Origin: SIG603 sp964370775
GTDB lineage: Bacteria; Bacillota; Clostridia; Oscillospirales; Acutalibacteraceae
DNA length: 64,000 nt
Reading direction: 5' to 3'
Assembly (NCBI GenBank): GCA_964370775.1
Contig: CAYJKT010000006.1
Span: 1 to 64,000 of the forward strand
This document shows, piece by piece, positions 32,789 through 42,107 of this stretch. A program made the position numbers and the translations under genes. The first letter of the stretch is position 1; every line of letters begins with the position of its first letter. The notes beneath the pieces were generated by a model. That model saw only the letters and a program-made list of their open reading frames with translations. It was not told the origin of the DNA and searched no databases.

Positions 32789-35008
32789 GTGGCGAGAAAA
32801 AGAAAGAACACAAACGATGAATTTAAGCAAGAAGGCGTTATAAGTGGCGCTGGTATTATAGAGCAACAAAATATAGAAGACACGCTAACTAGTAACTATA
32901 TGCCGTATGCTATGAGCGTTATTTTGTCACGTGCTATCCCACAGATAGACGGATTTAAGCCGTCTCACAGAAAATTGCTTTATACAATGTATAAAATGTC
33001 TCTGCTTACAAGCGCTAGAACAAAATCTGCGAATATCGTTGGACAAACCATGAAGCTTAACCCTCATGGAGACAGCGCAATTTATGACACAATGGTTAGA
33101 TTAAGCCGAGGATACGAAGCGTTAATCCACCCTTATGTTGACTCTAAAGGTAACTTTGGTAAGTTTTATTCAAGAGACATGGCATGTGCTGCGTCTCGTT
33201 ATACAGAGGCAAAACTTGCTACAATTTGTAAAGAGCTTTTCAAAGATATAGACAGCGACACTGTTGATTTTGTGGATAACTATGACAGCACAATGAAAGA
33301 ACCAACGCTTTTACCTGCGACTTTCCCAAGCATTTTGGTAAACGCAAACACTGGTATCGCAGTTGGTATGGCAAGCTCTATTTGTCCTTTCAATCTTAAA
33401 GAGATTTGCGAGACTACTATAGCTTTAATGCGTGACCCTGACCACGATATTTTAAGCACACTTCAAGGACCTGACTTCCCAGGTGGTGGAATGATGGTGT
33501 TTGATAGTAATATGCTTAAACAAGTTTTCGAGACAGGTAGAGGCTCTATTAGAGTGCGTGGAAGATACACGTATGACAAAAAAGAGAACTGCATTGATAT
33601 AACAGAAATTCCTCCAACTACGTCAATTGAGGCGATTATTGAGAAAGTTATTGACCTTGTTAAAACAGGCAAAATCAAAGAAATTGCAGATATTAGAGAC
33701 GAAACAGGCTTGCAAGGTTTGAAAATTACTATAGACCTAAAACGTGGTATCGACCCAGACAAGCTAATGCAAAGACTATATAAAATGACACCACTAGAGG
33801 ATAACTTCTCTTGTAACTTTAATGTGCTTGTTGGTGGTGCTCCAAAAGTATTAGGCGTTAGACAACTTTTAGAAGAATGGATAGCGTTTAGAGTAGAGTG
33901 CGTTAAGAGAAGAACATATTTTGAGCTTAACAAAAAAAGAGACAAACTGCACCTTTTAAAAGGCTTAAAGCTTATTCTTTTAGACATTGACAAAGCTATT
34001 AAAATTGTTAGAGAGACCAAGGAAGAAAGCGAAGTTGTGCCAAACTTGATGATAGGTTTTGGCATTGACGAGATACAAGCTGAATATGTAGCTGAAATTA
34101 AGCTTAGACAATTAAACGAAGAATATATTTTAAAAAGAACAGCAGAGATTGACGAGTTAGAGAGAACTATCGCAGAACTTGAAAGCATTTTAGGCTCTAA
34201 AACAAAGGTTAAAAACATCATTATAAAAGAGCTAAACCAAGTTAGCGAAAATTATGGAATGGCTAGAAAAACTCTGTTAATTTACCCTGATGAGATTGAA
34301 GAAGTTGAAGTTGTGGAAGAAATCCCAGATTACGCTGTAAATCTGTTCTTCACAAAAGAGGGTTACTTTAAGAAAATCACTCCACTTTCTTTAAGAATGG
34401 GTGGAGAACAAAAGTTTAAAGCAGACGACGAAATTGTGCAACAAATTGAGGAAAGCAACAATGTAGACTTGTTGTTCTTTACCGATAAATGCCAAGTTTA
34501 CAAAGCGAAAGCTTCTGAATTTGCCGACACAAAAGCTTCTGTTTTGGGTGAGTATATCCCTGCTAGAATGCAAATGGACGAGGGCGAACTCGCAACCTAT
34601 ATGATAGCTACGAAAGAATACAAAGGCTATGTATTTTTCTTCTATGAAAACGGAAAGGTAGCAAAAGTAACTTTAAGTTCGTATGCGACAAAAACTAACA
34701 GAAAAAAACTGCTTAACGCATATTACGACAAAAGCCCACTTATTAAAGTGTTTTATAGCTTAGAAGATGTCGACGTTATCATGACTTCATCATCTGGCAG
34801 AATACTGATTTTTAACACTGCGTTAATAGCTTCAAAAAGCACAAAAAACACCCAAGGTGTGCAAGCTATGAACTTTAACAAGGGTCACAGACTTATGAAT
34901 GCGGATATTTATGAGGATATGAGTTTAGAAAACCAAAACAAATATAAAAAGAAAATCCCAGCTACTGGTGCTATATATAAAGAGGAACAAGAACAAATCA
35001 CACTATAA
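32789..35008 (+). CDS. parC: Type IIA DNA topoisomerase subunit A (ParC-like, divergent)
   Basis: A 739-residue breakage-reunion subunit. The catalytic core contains SRAIPQIDGFKPSHRKLLY (about 47-65), KLNPHGDSAIYDTMVRL and ASRYTEAKLA with the DNA-linking Tyr138. A helical coiled-coil gate region follows (about 390-490), then a beta-pinwheel-like C-terminal domain. No GyrA box (QRRGGKG-like) is present in that domain, which argues for a decatenating topoisomerase IV rather than gyrase. It starts with GTG, preceded by AAGGAG inside the end of parE. Together the pair separates linked daughter chromosomes. Gyrase itself is not in the window. Confidence 0.88.
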   Translation: MARKRKNTNDEFKQEGVISGAGIIEQQNIEDTLTSNYMPYAMSVILSRAIPQIDGFKPSHRKLLYTMYKMSLLTSARTKSANIVGQTMKLNPHGDSAIYDTMVRLSRGYEALIHPYVDSKGNFGKFYSRDMACAASRYTEAKLATICKELFKDIDSDTVDFVDNYDSTMKEPTLLPATFPSILVNANTGIAVGMASSICPFNLKEICETTIALMRDPDHDILSTLQGPDFPGGGMMVFDSNMLKQVFETGRGSIRVRGRYTYDKKENCIDITEIPPTTSIEAIIEKVIDLVKTGKIKEIADIRDETGLQGLKITIDLKRGIDPDKLMQRLYKMTPLEDNFSCNFNVLVGGAPKVLGVRQLLEEWIAFRVECVKRRTYFELNKKRDKLHLLKGLKLILLDIDKAIKIVRETKEESEVVPNLMIGFGIDEIQAEYVAEIKLRQLNEEYILKRTAEIDELERTIAELESILGSKTKVKNIIIKELNQVSENYGMARKTLLIYPDEIEEVEVVEEIPDYAVNLFFTKEGYFKKITPLSLRMGGEQKFKADDEIVQQIEESNNVDLLFFTDKCQVYKAKASEFADTKASVLGEYIPARMQMDEGELATYMIATKEYKGYVFFFYENGKVAKVTLSSYATKTNRKKLLNAYYDKSPLIKVFYSLEDVDVIMTSSSGRILIFNTALIASKSTKNTQGVQAMNFNKGHRLMNADIYEDMSLENQNKYKKKIPATGAIYKEEQEQITL

Positions 35009-35211
35009 AATACAAAAGCCCCTTTTTCTTGAGGCTTAAACTTTAACGGTTTATGACTCTAGAATAAGGAGCGGGTAAAACGACCCGACTCCTTTACTTT
35101 CCTGTTGGTTGGTTGGAGCCACAAACGCGCTGTCGAATTACTTGTTAGTATTATGGACCGTTAATCCGTTATTATTCAGAAAAAAATATTTTTTTTGGGA
35201 GCGAGGCAATT
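35009..35211 (+). other. Structured 203-bp intergenic region with terminator-like hairpin
   Basis: The gap is clearly less AT-rich than other intergenic DNA here. A hairpin at 35066-35094 pairs AAGGAG-CGGGT with ACCCG-A-CTCCTT (11 bp, one bulge, 6-nt loop) and probably ends the parEC transcript, although only a short T-rich tail follows. Beyond it lies GTTGGTTGGTTGGAGCCAC and, near the end, ACCGTTAATCCGTTATT, which repeats part of TTAACGGTTTAT upstream of the hairpin. This could be a small RNA or the leader of nnr. I could not match it to a riboswitch or RNA family I know. Confidence 0.4.
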
Positions 35212-36738
35212 ATGAAAGTTTTTACAAAAAGTGAGATTGAATTTTTAGAACTTGAGGCTGTAAGAAGTGGGTTGTCATTATATGACATTATGGAAAAAGC
35301 AGGCGCTGCGGTAGCTGCTTACATAGTAAAAAGCATGTCTATTAAAGGCAAGGATATAGTTGTTTTGTGCGGAAAAGGCAACAATGGAGGAGACGGTTTT
35401 GTGTGTGCCAGACGTTTAGCGCAAGTTGGTGCAAAAGTAGAGGTTGTGTTGGTGTGTGGAAATCCTGACACTGATATGGCTAAAAAAGCGTTTGATAAAT
35501 TACAGGATAATGTTAAGGTTAGCAAGTGGAATAATCGCAAATTAGAGACAGAGACTAAAATTGAAGAAGCAGAAATTGTTGTTGATGCAATTTTTGGCTT
35601 AGGTTATCACGGCGAGATGGACGACGATATTTCAAGAGTTATTCACAGCGCTAACAAAAATAAAGGGTTTAAGATAGCAATTGACATACCAAGTGGTTCA
35701 GAGTGCGATACAGGCAAGGTAGTAGGTGTGTGTTTTAAAGCAGAGGTCACAATTAACTTAACATCGCTAAAACCTGTAAGTGTTATTCAACCAGGTTCAG
35801 AATATTGTGGAAAAAATGTTGTGGCATCAGTTGGTATAGACAAAAAGTTCATAGACAATTTACCGTCTACTTTTTCTGTAACAAGCGAGCCTAGAGTAGC
35901 TTCTATGCTAAAAAAGAGGCTGCCACAAACACACAAAGGTGACTATGGCAAACTTGTTATGATATGTGGAAGTTATGGCATGGTAGGTGCTGCATTTTTA
36001 GCTGGAAAAGGCGCTTTAAGAAGTGGTATAGGACTTTTGAACATGGTTACCACTAAGGAGATTTACCCAATTTTAGCACCAATGTTACCAGAGGCTATTT
36101 TTACAGTGCTAGATTTTTCTGATGAAGACAAAAGCACTGCGAGCAGTGAAAAATTATACGAGGCAATAGACAAGGCTTCTGCTGTTGTAATTGGCTGTGG
36201 ACTGGGTGATGATGCAGAAAAATACGTACCAACAATAATTAAATACGCAACTTGTCCGATAGTAGCAGATGCTGATGCTATCAACTATATATCTAAAAAT
36301 GATAAAATCTTGATGGACAAAAATACTGATGTAATTATAACTCCACACGCTGGAGAGATGGCAAGACTTACTGGAAAAACTGCCACACAAATCCAAATGG
36401 ATAGACTAACCATTACAAAAAGGGTTGCAAGAGAGCATAAGATATACACTGTTTTAAAAGGTGTGGGAACACTTATAGCATCACCTGACGGCGAGGTTAT
36501 AATGAACCTAACAGGCAATGCAGGTATGGCAAAAGGTGGCAGTGGAGATATTTTAGCTGGCATGATAGGTGGCTTTTTGGCACAGGGTTACACACCGATA
36601 GAGGCGTGTACCGTTGGAGTATATTGCCACGGCAGAGCTGGAGATGTTTGCGCTATGAAATATTCTAAAACATCTATGTTGCCAACTGACATGCTAAACA
36701 CTTTGCCAGAGGTCTTGAAAAACATAGAGAATAAGTAA
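35212..36738 (+). CDS. nnr: Bifunctional NAD(P)H-hydrate epimerase / ADP-dependent dehydratase
   Basis: A 508-residue metabolite-repair enzyme. The N-terminal YjeF_N domain (about 1-215) interconverts R and S forms of damaged NAD(P)H hydrate and has VVLCGKGNNGGDGFVCAR and FGLGYHGE. The C-terminal ribokinase-like domain (about 225-508) dehydrates the S form using ADP and carries HKGDYGKLVMICGS, TPHAGEMARL and the signature AKGGSGDILAGMIGG. GGGAGCGAGG precedes the ATG. Fusion of both activities into one protein is usual in bacteria. It stands alone between parC and the convergent rny, followed by half of a MITE-like repeat and a shared terminator. Confidence 0.94.
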   Translation: MKVFTKSEIEFLELEAVRSGLSLYDIMEKAGAAVAAYIVKSMSIKGKDIVVLCGKGNNGGDGFVCARRLAQVGAKVEVVLVCGNPDTDMAKKAFDKLQDNVKVSKWNNRKLETETKIEEAEIVVDAIFGLGYHGEMDDDISRVIHSANKNKGFKIAIDIPSGSECDTGKVVGVCFKAEVTINLTSLKPVSVIQPGSEYCGKNVVASVGIDKKFIDNLPSTFSVTSEPRVASMLKKRLPQTHKGDYGKLVMICGSYGMVGAAFLAGKGALRSGIGLLNMVTTKEIYPILAPMLPEAIFTVLDFSDEDKSTASSEKLYEAIDKASAVVIGCGLGDDAEKYVPTIIKYATCPIVADADAINYISKNDKILMDKNTDVIITPHAGEMARLTGKTATQIQMDRLTITKRVAREHKIYTVLKGVGTLIASPDGEVIMNLTGNAGMAKGGSGDILAGMIGGFLAQGYTPIEACTVGVYCHGRAGDVCAMKYSKTSMLPTDMLNTLPEVLKNIENK

Positions 36739-36765
36739 GTTTAAACTTCTAATTACCTGCTTATC

Positions 36766-36825
36766 GTAGGGTCGGATTCCATATCCGACCGATTTACGGT
36801 AATATTTGTATGAAAATGATTTGAC
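36766..36825. repeat. Half MITE-like element (single palindromic end)
   Basis: A palindrome starting GTAGGGTCGG, with TTCCATA at its tip and ending CCGACC (36766-36790), is followed by about 30 bp that match the interior of the element at 52294-52422, for example GAAAATGATTTG. The other terminus is missing, so this is a truncated copy. Confidence 0.65.
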
Positions 36826-36837
36826 AAAACACAAAAA

Positions 36838-36872
36838 ACGGTTTGATATATTACTAAGATATATCAAACCGT
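36838..36872. terminator. Terminator between nnr and rny
   Basis: ACGGTTTGATATAT and ATATATCAAACCGT form a perfect 14-bp stem with a 7-nt loop. On the minus strand a six-T run follows, so it terminates rny; it may also stop nnr transcripts. Confidence 0.88.
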
Positions 36873-36884
36873 AATTTATTATGA

Positions 36885-38441
36885 TTATTTTGCGTAGTCA
36901 ACAGCACGACTTTCGCGTATCATGTTAACTTTTACTTGACCAGGATAGCTAAGTTCTTCCTCAATCTTTTTACAGATTTCTCTAGCCACCAAATGCATTT
37001 TCTCGTCGTTGATAATCTCTGGTTTTACCAAAACCCTAATCTCACGACCAGCTTGTATTGCATAACATCTGTCAACGCCATTAAATGAAGAAGTTAGCTC
37101 CTCAAGTTTTTCTAGACGTTTGATGTAATTTTCAAGATTTTCTTTTCTAGCTCCAGGTCTTGCAGCTGATATTGCATCTGCCGCTTGAACCAAGCAAGCT
37201 ATAACAGTTTTAGCTTCGATATCGCCGTGGTGAGCAGCAATAGCATGAATAACAGCTTCGCTCTCTTTGTATTTTCTAGCAATATCTACGCCTATCTCAA
37301 CGTGTGAACCTTCTAGTTCGTGGTCTAGTGCCTTACCAATGTCATGTAGCAAGCCTGCTCTGCGAGCCATTGTAGGATCTAAACCTAGTTCAGAAGCCAT
37401 CATACCAGCAAGGTATGCAACCTCTAATGAGTGATGTAAAACATTTTGTCCATAACTGGTACGATAACGCAAACGTCCCAATATTTTGACAAGTTCATGG
37501 TTAATTCCATTAACACCTGCGGATATAACCGCTCTTTCTCCCTCTGCTTTGATAGTCGCTTCAACTTCACGTCTAGCTTTATCAGCAGTTTCTTCAATTC
37601 TGCTAGGATGTATTCTTCCGTCAGAAATCAATTTTTCTAGTGTTAGTCTTGCAATTTCACGTCTCACAGGTTCAAAGCTTGAAATAGTGATAGCCTCAGG
37701 AGTGTCATCAATAATTAAGTCAACACCTGTTAGTGTTTCAATTGCACGAATGTTTCTTCCCTCACGACCAATTATACGGCCTTTCATCTCGTCGTTTGGC
37801 AGTGGTACAACACTGATAACCGCCTCTGATGCGTGGTCTGCCGCGCAACGTTGAATTGCAATAGAGATAACTTCTCTAGCCATTCTGTCGCTTTCGTCTT
37901 TTAAAATTGTTTCATATTCCATAATTTTAGCAGATTTCTCGTGGTCAAGCTCTGCTTCTAAACTATCTAACAAATATGCTTTTGCTTGTTCTGTTGTAAA
38001 CGAGGAAATTTTCTCTAATACTTCAAGTTGGTCTTGTTTAACCTTCTCGCTCTCTTTAATTATCTCGTCTGCTTTTTTTCTTTTGCTGTCTAATTGTTGT
38101 TCTTTGGATTCAAGCTGATCTTGTTTTTTGTCAAGATTTTCTTCTTTTTGTTGAACTCTTCTTTCTTGTCTCTGAATTTCTTTTCGTCTGTCATTTAATT
38201 CTTTTTCAGTTTCAGAACGGAATTTAAGAACTTCGTCCTTACCTTCAAGTACAGTTTCTTTTTTCTTAGCTTCGGCTAAAACCTTAGCTTCAGATTTAAT
38301 ACGCTCTGCCTCTGCTTCTGCTGAACCAACAGTAGCCTCTGCAATTTTTTTCCTGTAATTTACTCCGACAAAGAAAGCAGCTGAACCGATAACAACAGCA
38401 GTTACAATAGCAACTATTACTGTAATTATTTCCGGTGCCAT
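36885..38441 (-). CDS. rny: Ribonuclease Y
   Basis: A 518-residue membrane-anchored endoribonuclease that starts mRNA decay in Firmicutes. An N-terminal transmembrane helix (about 5-27) is followed by a long charged coiled coil (about 35-150, rich in EK and QQ repeats). Next come a KH RNA-binding domain with GRIIGREGRNIRAIE (GREG at 225-228) and an HD catalytic domain with LLHDIGKALDHE (His366, Asp367). Length and order are exactly those of RNase Y. GGAGGAG precedes the ATG. Its upstream gene on the same strand, cwlD, is 233 bp away across an AT-rich gap with no clear signal, so rny likely has its own promoter. Confidence 0.95.
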   Translation of the reverse strand: MAPEIITVIVAIVTAVVIGSAAFFVGVNYRKKIAEATVGSAEAEAERIKSEAKVLAEAKKKETVLEGKDEVLKFRSETEKELNDRRKEIQRQERRVQQKEENLDKKQDQLESKEQQLDSKRKKADEIIKESEKVKQDQLEVLEKISSFTTEQAKAYLLDSLEAELDHEKSAKIMEYETILKDESDRMAREVISIAIQRCAADHASEAVISVVPLPNDEMKGRIIGREGRNIRAIETLTGVDLIIDDTPEAITISSFEPVRREIARLTLEKLISDGRIHPSRIEETADKARREVEATIKAEGERAVISAGVNGINHELVKILGRLRYRTSYGQNVLHHSLEVAYLAGMMASELGLDPTMARRAGLLHDIGKALDHELEGSHVEIGVDIARKYKESEAVIHAIAAHHGDIEAKTVIACLVQAADAISAARPGARKENLENYIKRLEKLEELTSSFNGVDRCYAIQAGREIRVLVKPEIINDEKMHLVAREICKKIEEELSYPGQVKVNMIRESRAVDYAK

Positions 38442-38674
38442 TTAGCTCCTCCTTATTATTGTGGATTTAGTTTAATTGTAAATGGGTGCGTTATGCCCTA
38501 TATATCAAAAGTGCTACCTTCTAATAATAAATACAATATATATATTTTATAACTTACCTATTGGTTTGTCAAGTTTATTGTTGCTTTTTCTAATTAAAGT
38601 GTATTAATTATATGTGAACATCTGAAATAATATACAAATTTTTTTAGCTGTTGTGTTGCAATATGCACTTTGCT

Positions 38675-39373
38675 TTAATTTTCTGTGTCTAATGTAAGTT
38701 CAATTCCACCTAAAATCGCCTCTGCTATTTTTGCTATATATTTATCGTCTGTTAGCTGTGCAGCTTCGTCAGGGTTCGACAAAAATCCACATTCTATAAT
38801 CACTATCGGAATATTACTGTTTTCTAATATATATTTATCTGCAATTTCTTTTTCTATTCTTGTGTTGTTTGGGTCTAAAATTTCTATAAGTGAGCTTTGT
38901 ATATTCTTTGCATAGTCTGCATTATTTTCTCCGTAATAAAAGGTCTGTGCTCCCCTGTATTTACTTTCTTCAAAAGAATTTTGATGAATACTAATTGCTA
39001 AATCAGCCTGTGAATTATTGATAAGCTCTACCCTAGCTTGCATGTCAGAACGCTTTCTTTCAGCGACTGAACCCAAACTGCTGTCGGCTAAGTCGCTATC
39101 GCTGTTTCGTGTCATTATCACATTATAGTTTTTTGACAAAAGTAGCTGTTCCAAAGCTAAAGCAACATCAAGATTAACATCTTTTTCTAAAGTGCCACTC
39201 GCAGTGGATGTTCCACCGTCTTCGCCTCCGTGCCCTGCATCAATAACTATTGTATATTTGGGTGTATTTTCTAAAATACTTAACACATTTACACTTGAAA
39301 AACTGGTTATAAAATTATATACTATAAGTAAAGATATTATTGATACGGATATAATAAAAAAATTTCTTTTCAC
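38675..39373 (-). CDS. cwlD: N-acetylmuramoyl-L-alanine amidase, CwlD type
   Basis: A 232-residue exported amidase with a single N-terminal signal-anchor helix (about 4-25). The Amidase_3 domain has DAGHGGEDGG (His48), LEKDVNL (Glu63), SIHQNS (His130) and IECGFLSN (Glu194), the full zinc and catalytic set. Size and the lack of wall-binding domains match CwlD, which removes peptides to make muramic-delta-lactam in spore cortex. I start at the GTG at 39373 because GGAGG is six nt upstream; the ATG at 39388 overlaps that site. A vegetative amidase role is possible, but spoVT elsewhere in the window supports a sporulation function. Confidence 0.85.
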   Translation of the reverse strand: MKRNFFIISVSIISLLIVYNFITSFSSVNVLSILENTPKYTIVIDAGHGGEDGGTSTASGTLEKDVNLDVALALEQLLLSKNYNVIMTRNSDSDLADSSLGSVAERKRSDMQARVELINNSQADLAISIHQNSFEESKYRGAQTFYYGENNADYAKNIQSSLIEILDPNNTRIEKEIADKYILENSNIPIVIIECGFLSNPDEAAQLTDDKYIAKIAEAILGGIELTLDTEN

Positions 39374-39456
39374 AGCATACCTCCACACATTTTAAATCAC
39401 GTTTTTTACAACATGATTTTATGAAAATATATGCTATGAAAAGAAATATAATACTA

Positions 39457-39810
39457 TTATTGATTTTCGGACAACCCGAAGCTTATACCAATAGCCTCGT
39501 TCACTTTGTTCATGGAACTATCATCTAGCTTCCCCATTTTTTCTTTTAGTCTGTGTTTATCAATGGTTCTAATTTGCTCTAAAAGCACAATAGAGTCCTT
39601 TTGCAGACCTGTTTGACCAGCGTTTAGCTCAATGTGCGTAGGTAAACTAGATTTTGTTTTTTGGCTAGTGATAGCAGCGGCTATAACTGTGGGGCTATGT
39701 TTGTTTCCAATGTCGTTTTGAACAATCAATACAGGGCGAACCCCACCTTGTTCAGAGCCGATAACTGGGCTTAAATCGGCGTAGTATATGTCACCTCGTC
39801 TAATAATCAC
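39457..39810 (-). CDS. ndoA: MazF/EndoA-type endoribonuclease
   Basis: A 117-residue PemK/MazF-fold mRNA interferase. It opens with IIRRGDIYYADLSP, continues with GSEQGGVRPVLIVQND and AAAITSQ, and ends with the typical DKHRLKEKMGKLDD stretch. Catalytic Arg and Thr positions of EndoA (RPVLIVQND, TSQ) are kept. The start is taken as the GTG at 39810 with GGAG about ten nt upstream, giving the usual family length. In Bacillus the antitoxin gene ndoAI directly precedes it; here the 225 bp upstream hold no convincing antitoxin frame, so it is an orphan in this window. It cleaves mRNA at a short motif that I cannot predict. Confidence 0.88.
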   Translation of the reverse strand: MIIRRGDIYYADLSPVIGSEQGGVRPVLIVQNDIGNKHSPTVIAAAITSQKTKSSLPTHIELNAGQTGLQKDSIVLLEQIRTIDKHRLKEKMGKLDDSSMNKVNEAIGISFGLSENQ

Positions 39811-39973
39811 TGTTTTCACACTCCGTAAATTTCTTGTACTTTTATTTTTGCCTAACAGTTGCATATTTAAACTAATAAGCAGAAATTTTTATATTCTTAT
39901 ATTTCTATACTATATAAATTGAGTAAAAATGTTACAGAATATAATATATATTTAAGTATTTAAGGAAGAATTA

Positions 39974-40002
39974 TTGACTTTACTTCTATTATTATGTAAA
40001 AT
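39974..40002 (+). promoter_or_regulatory. Promoter of the DUF212-prfC pair
   Basis: TTGACT (39974-39979), a 17-bp spacer and TAAAAT (39997-40002) precede the DUF212 start by about 33 bp. Confidence 0.65.
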
Positions 40003-40035
40003 AGTAAAGATACGGCAAAAAAGAAAGGAAATGTT

Positions 40036-40509
40036 ATGAATGTAGGATTTTTAGTTTCTAACGCGCTTATTAATGTTGGCGTTTTATCTTGGGTGAGTGC
40101 CCAACTTATTAAAACCATTTTATACTTTGTTAAATACAAGAAGTTCGATAAATCTCGTTTGTCAGGCTCAGGAGGTATGCCGAGTTCTCACTCTGCTGTT
40201 GTTAGCTCTGTTGTACTGACAGCTTATTTAGAATATGGTTTTGATTCTGGAATTTTTGCTATGGCTTTTATTCTAGCTTTAATTGTTATGTATGATGCAA
40301 CTGGAGTGCGTTGGGCAGCAGGTCTTCATGCAAAAGCTATCAACAATATTGTAAAGCACTTACAAGAGGATAAAGACCCTGACTTTGAAAAACTACAAAA
40401 ACTTATACCTAAACTAAACGAAAGCATAGGCCACAGACAAATTGAGGTCTTTTGTGGAATGATTTTGGGTATAGTTATTTCGATTTTAAACCACATTATA
40501 TTTAGATAA
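40036..40509 (+). CDS. DUF212 / divergent PAP2-family membrane protein
   Basis: A 157-residue integral membrane protein of the YuiD type. The conserved core SGGMPSSHSAVVSSV (about 46-60) resembles the SxxxH part of acid-phosphatase (PAP2) motifs, and DATGVRWAAGLHAKAIN follows, where PAP2 enzymes have their second motif. HRQIEVFCGMILGIVIS forms the last helix. The family is probably a phospholipid or isoprenoid-lipid phosphatase relative; activity is inferred. The ATG has AAAGGAAA upstream. prfC follows after 11 bp, so the two are co-transcribed, although no functional tie is obvious. Confidence 0.88.
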   Translation: MNVGFLVSNALINVGVLSWVSAQLIKTILYFVKYKKFDKSRLSGSGGMPSSHSAVVSSVVLTAYLEYGFDSGIFAMAFILALIVMYDATGVRWAAGLHAKAINNIVKHLQEDKDPDFEKLQKLIPKLNESIGHRQIEVFCGMILGIVISILNHIIFR

Positions 40510-40520
40510 GAGGAATTATT

Positions 40521-42098
40521 TTGGCTAATAATAATCAAATAGAAAAAAGACGTACTTTTGCAATTATCTCTCACCCCGATGCTGGTAAAACCACGCTGAC
40601 AGAAAAGTTTTTGTTATACGGTGGTGCAATATCTTTGGCTGGTGCAGTTAAGGGCAAAAAAAATTCAAGACATGCAGTGTCTGACTGGATGGAGATTGAA
40701 AAACAAAGAGGTATCTCTGTTACTTCTTCTGTAATGCAGTTTCAATACGACGGATTTTGCATTAATATACTAGACACCCCTGGACATCAGGACTTCTCTG
40801 AGGATACTTATAGAACGTTAATGGCTGCTGACTCTGCTGTTATGGTTATAGATGCTTCTAAAGGTGTTGAGGCACAAACTAGAAAACTTTTCAAGGTTTG
40901 TTTGCTAAGAGACATACCAATTTTTACATTCGTAAACAAAATGGATAGAGACGCTCAAAGCCCTTACGACCTATTAGACGAGATAGAAAAAGAGCTTGGA
41001 ATTGGCACTTATGCTATGAACTGGCCTATCGGTTCTGGTGTTGATTTTAAAGGTGTGTATGACAGAGAGAAATCAGAGATTATCACTTTTGAAGCAAGTG
41101 GAGGTTCTAAAGAAGTTGAAGCTAGTAAGGTTGATTTAAGTGATGAAAGCTTAAAAAATACACTAGGTGAAAATTTATATAACACATTAAGGGACGATGT
41201 TGAACTGCTTGACGGTGCTGGTGATGAGCTAGACATGGAAAAAGTTCGCCACGGAAAACTAAGCCCTGTTTTCTTTGGTTCTGCGTTAACAAACTTTGGT
41301 GTAGAGCCATTCCTAGAGCATTTCTTAACCATGACAACTGCGCCACTTCCACGTAACACAGCAGACGGAGTTGTTGACCCGTTTGGTGAGGATTTCTCAG
41401 CGTTCGTTTTTAAAATTCAAGCGAACATGAACAAAGCGCATAGAGATAGAATTGCGTTTATCAGAATTTGTAGTGGTAAGTTTGAAAAAGGCATGGAAGT
41501 TAACCATGTTCAAGCTGGTAGAAAGATTAAACTTTCTCAACCTCAACAAATGATGGCACAAAGCCGTGAGATTATTGACGAAGCGTATGCAGGCGACATT
41601 ATCGGCGTTTTTGACCCAGGTATTTTCTCTATTGGAGATACTTTGTGCTCTGGCAAAAAAGTTACTTTTGAGGGCATACCTACCTTTGCTCCTGAGTTTT
41701 TCTGCCGTGTTACCCAAAAAGACACAATGAAGAGAAAACAGTTTGTTAAAGGTACAACACAGATAGCACAAGAGGGTGCTATTCAGATATTCAGAGAGAT
41801 TGATTCTGGTATGGAAGAAGTTATAGTAGGTGTTGTAGGTACTCTACAATTTGACGTGTTTAAATATCGTATGGAGAATGAGTACAATGTTGAAATGCGT
41901 ATGGAAAACCTAAGCTATAGCCATATTAGATGGATAGATAACGAAGATGTAGACTTGAAAAAATTAAGCTTGAGTTCTGACACCAAAAAGGTTCAAGACG
42001 TTAGAGGAAGATATTTATTATTATTCTCTAACCAATGGAGCATTAACTGGGCGTTAGAGCATAATGAAGGCTTGATGTTGTCTGAGTTTTCTAGATAA
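40521..42098 (+). CDS. prfC: Peptide chain release factor 3
   Basis: A 525-residue translational GTPase that recycles RF1 and RF2 after termination. The G domain has P-loop SHPDAGKTT (17-25), RGISVTSS (switch I), DTPGHQDF (switch II) and VNKMDRDA. After it come the RF3-specific domain II (FVFKIQANMNKAHRDRIAF) and C-terminal domain with VGTLQFDVFKYRMENEY. The start codon is TTG at 40521 with AGAGGAA at a proper distance. RF3 is distinguished from EF-G by its length and the missing domains IV-V. It is followed by a MITE-like element whose hairpins could end the transcript. Confidence 0.95.
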   Translation: MANNNQIEKRRTFAIISHPDAGKTTLTEKFLLYGGAISLAGAVKGKKNSRHAVSDWMEIEKQRGISVTSSVMQFQYDGFCINILDTPGHQDFSEDTYRTLMAADSAVMVIDASKGVEAQTRKLFKVCLLRDIPIFTFVNKMDRDAQSPYDLLDEIEKELGIGTYAMNWPIGSGVDFKGVYDREKSEIITFEASGGSKEVEASKVDLSDESLKNTLGENLYNTLRDDVELLDGAGDELDMEKVRHGKLSPVFFGSALTNFGVEPFLEHFLTMTTAPLPRNTADGVVDPFGEDFSAFVFKIQANMNKAHRDRIAFIRICSGKFEKGMEVNHVQAGRKIKLSQPQQMMAQSREIIDEAYAGDIIGVFDPGIFSIGDTLCSGKKVTFEGIPTFAPEFFCRVTQKDTMKRKQFVKGTTQIAQEGAIQIFREIDSGMEEVIVGVVGTLQFDVFKYRMENEYNVEMRMENLSYSHIRWIDNEDVDLKKLSLSSDTKKVQDVRGRYLLLFSNQWSINWALEHNEGLMLSEFSR

Positions 42099-42107
42099 TA
42101 GTAAATT

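Noticed and set aside
33463..34221. 252-residue minus-strand frame opposite parC
   Set aside because: It lies fully inside parC, whose catalytic motifs are clear; the antisense has no recognisable motif or start signal.
38442..38674. Small gene between cwlD and rny
   Set aside because: The 233-bp gap is AT-rich with only short frames and no ribosome-binding sites; it is best read as the rny promoter region.
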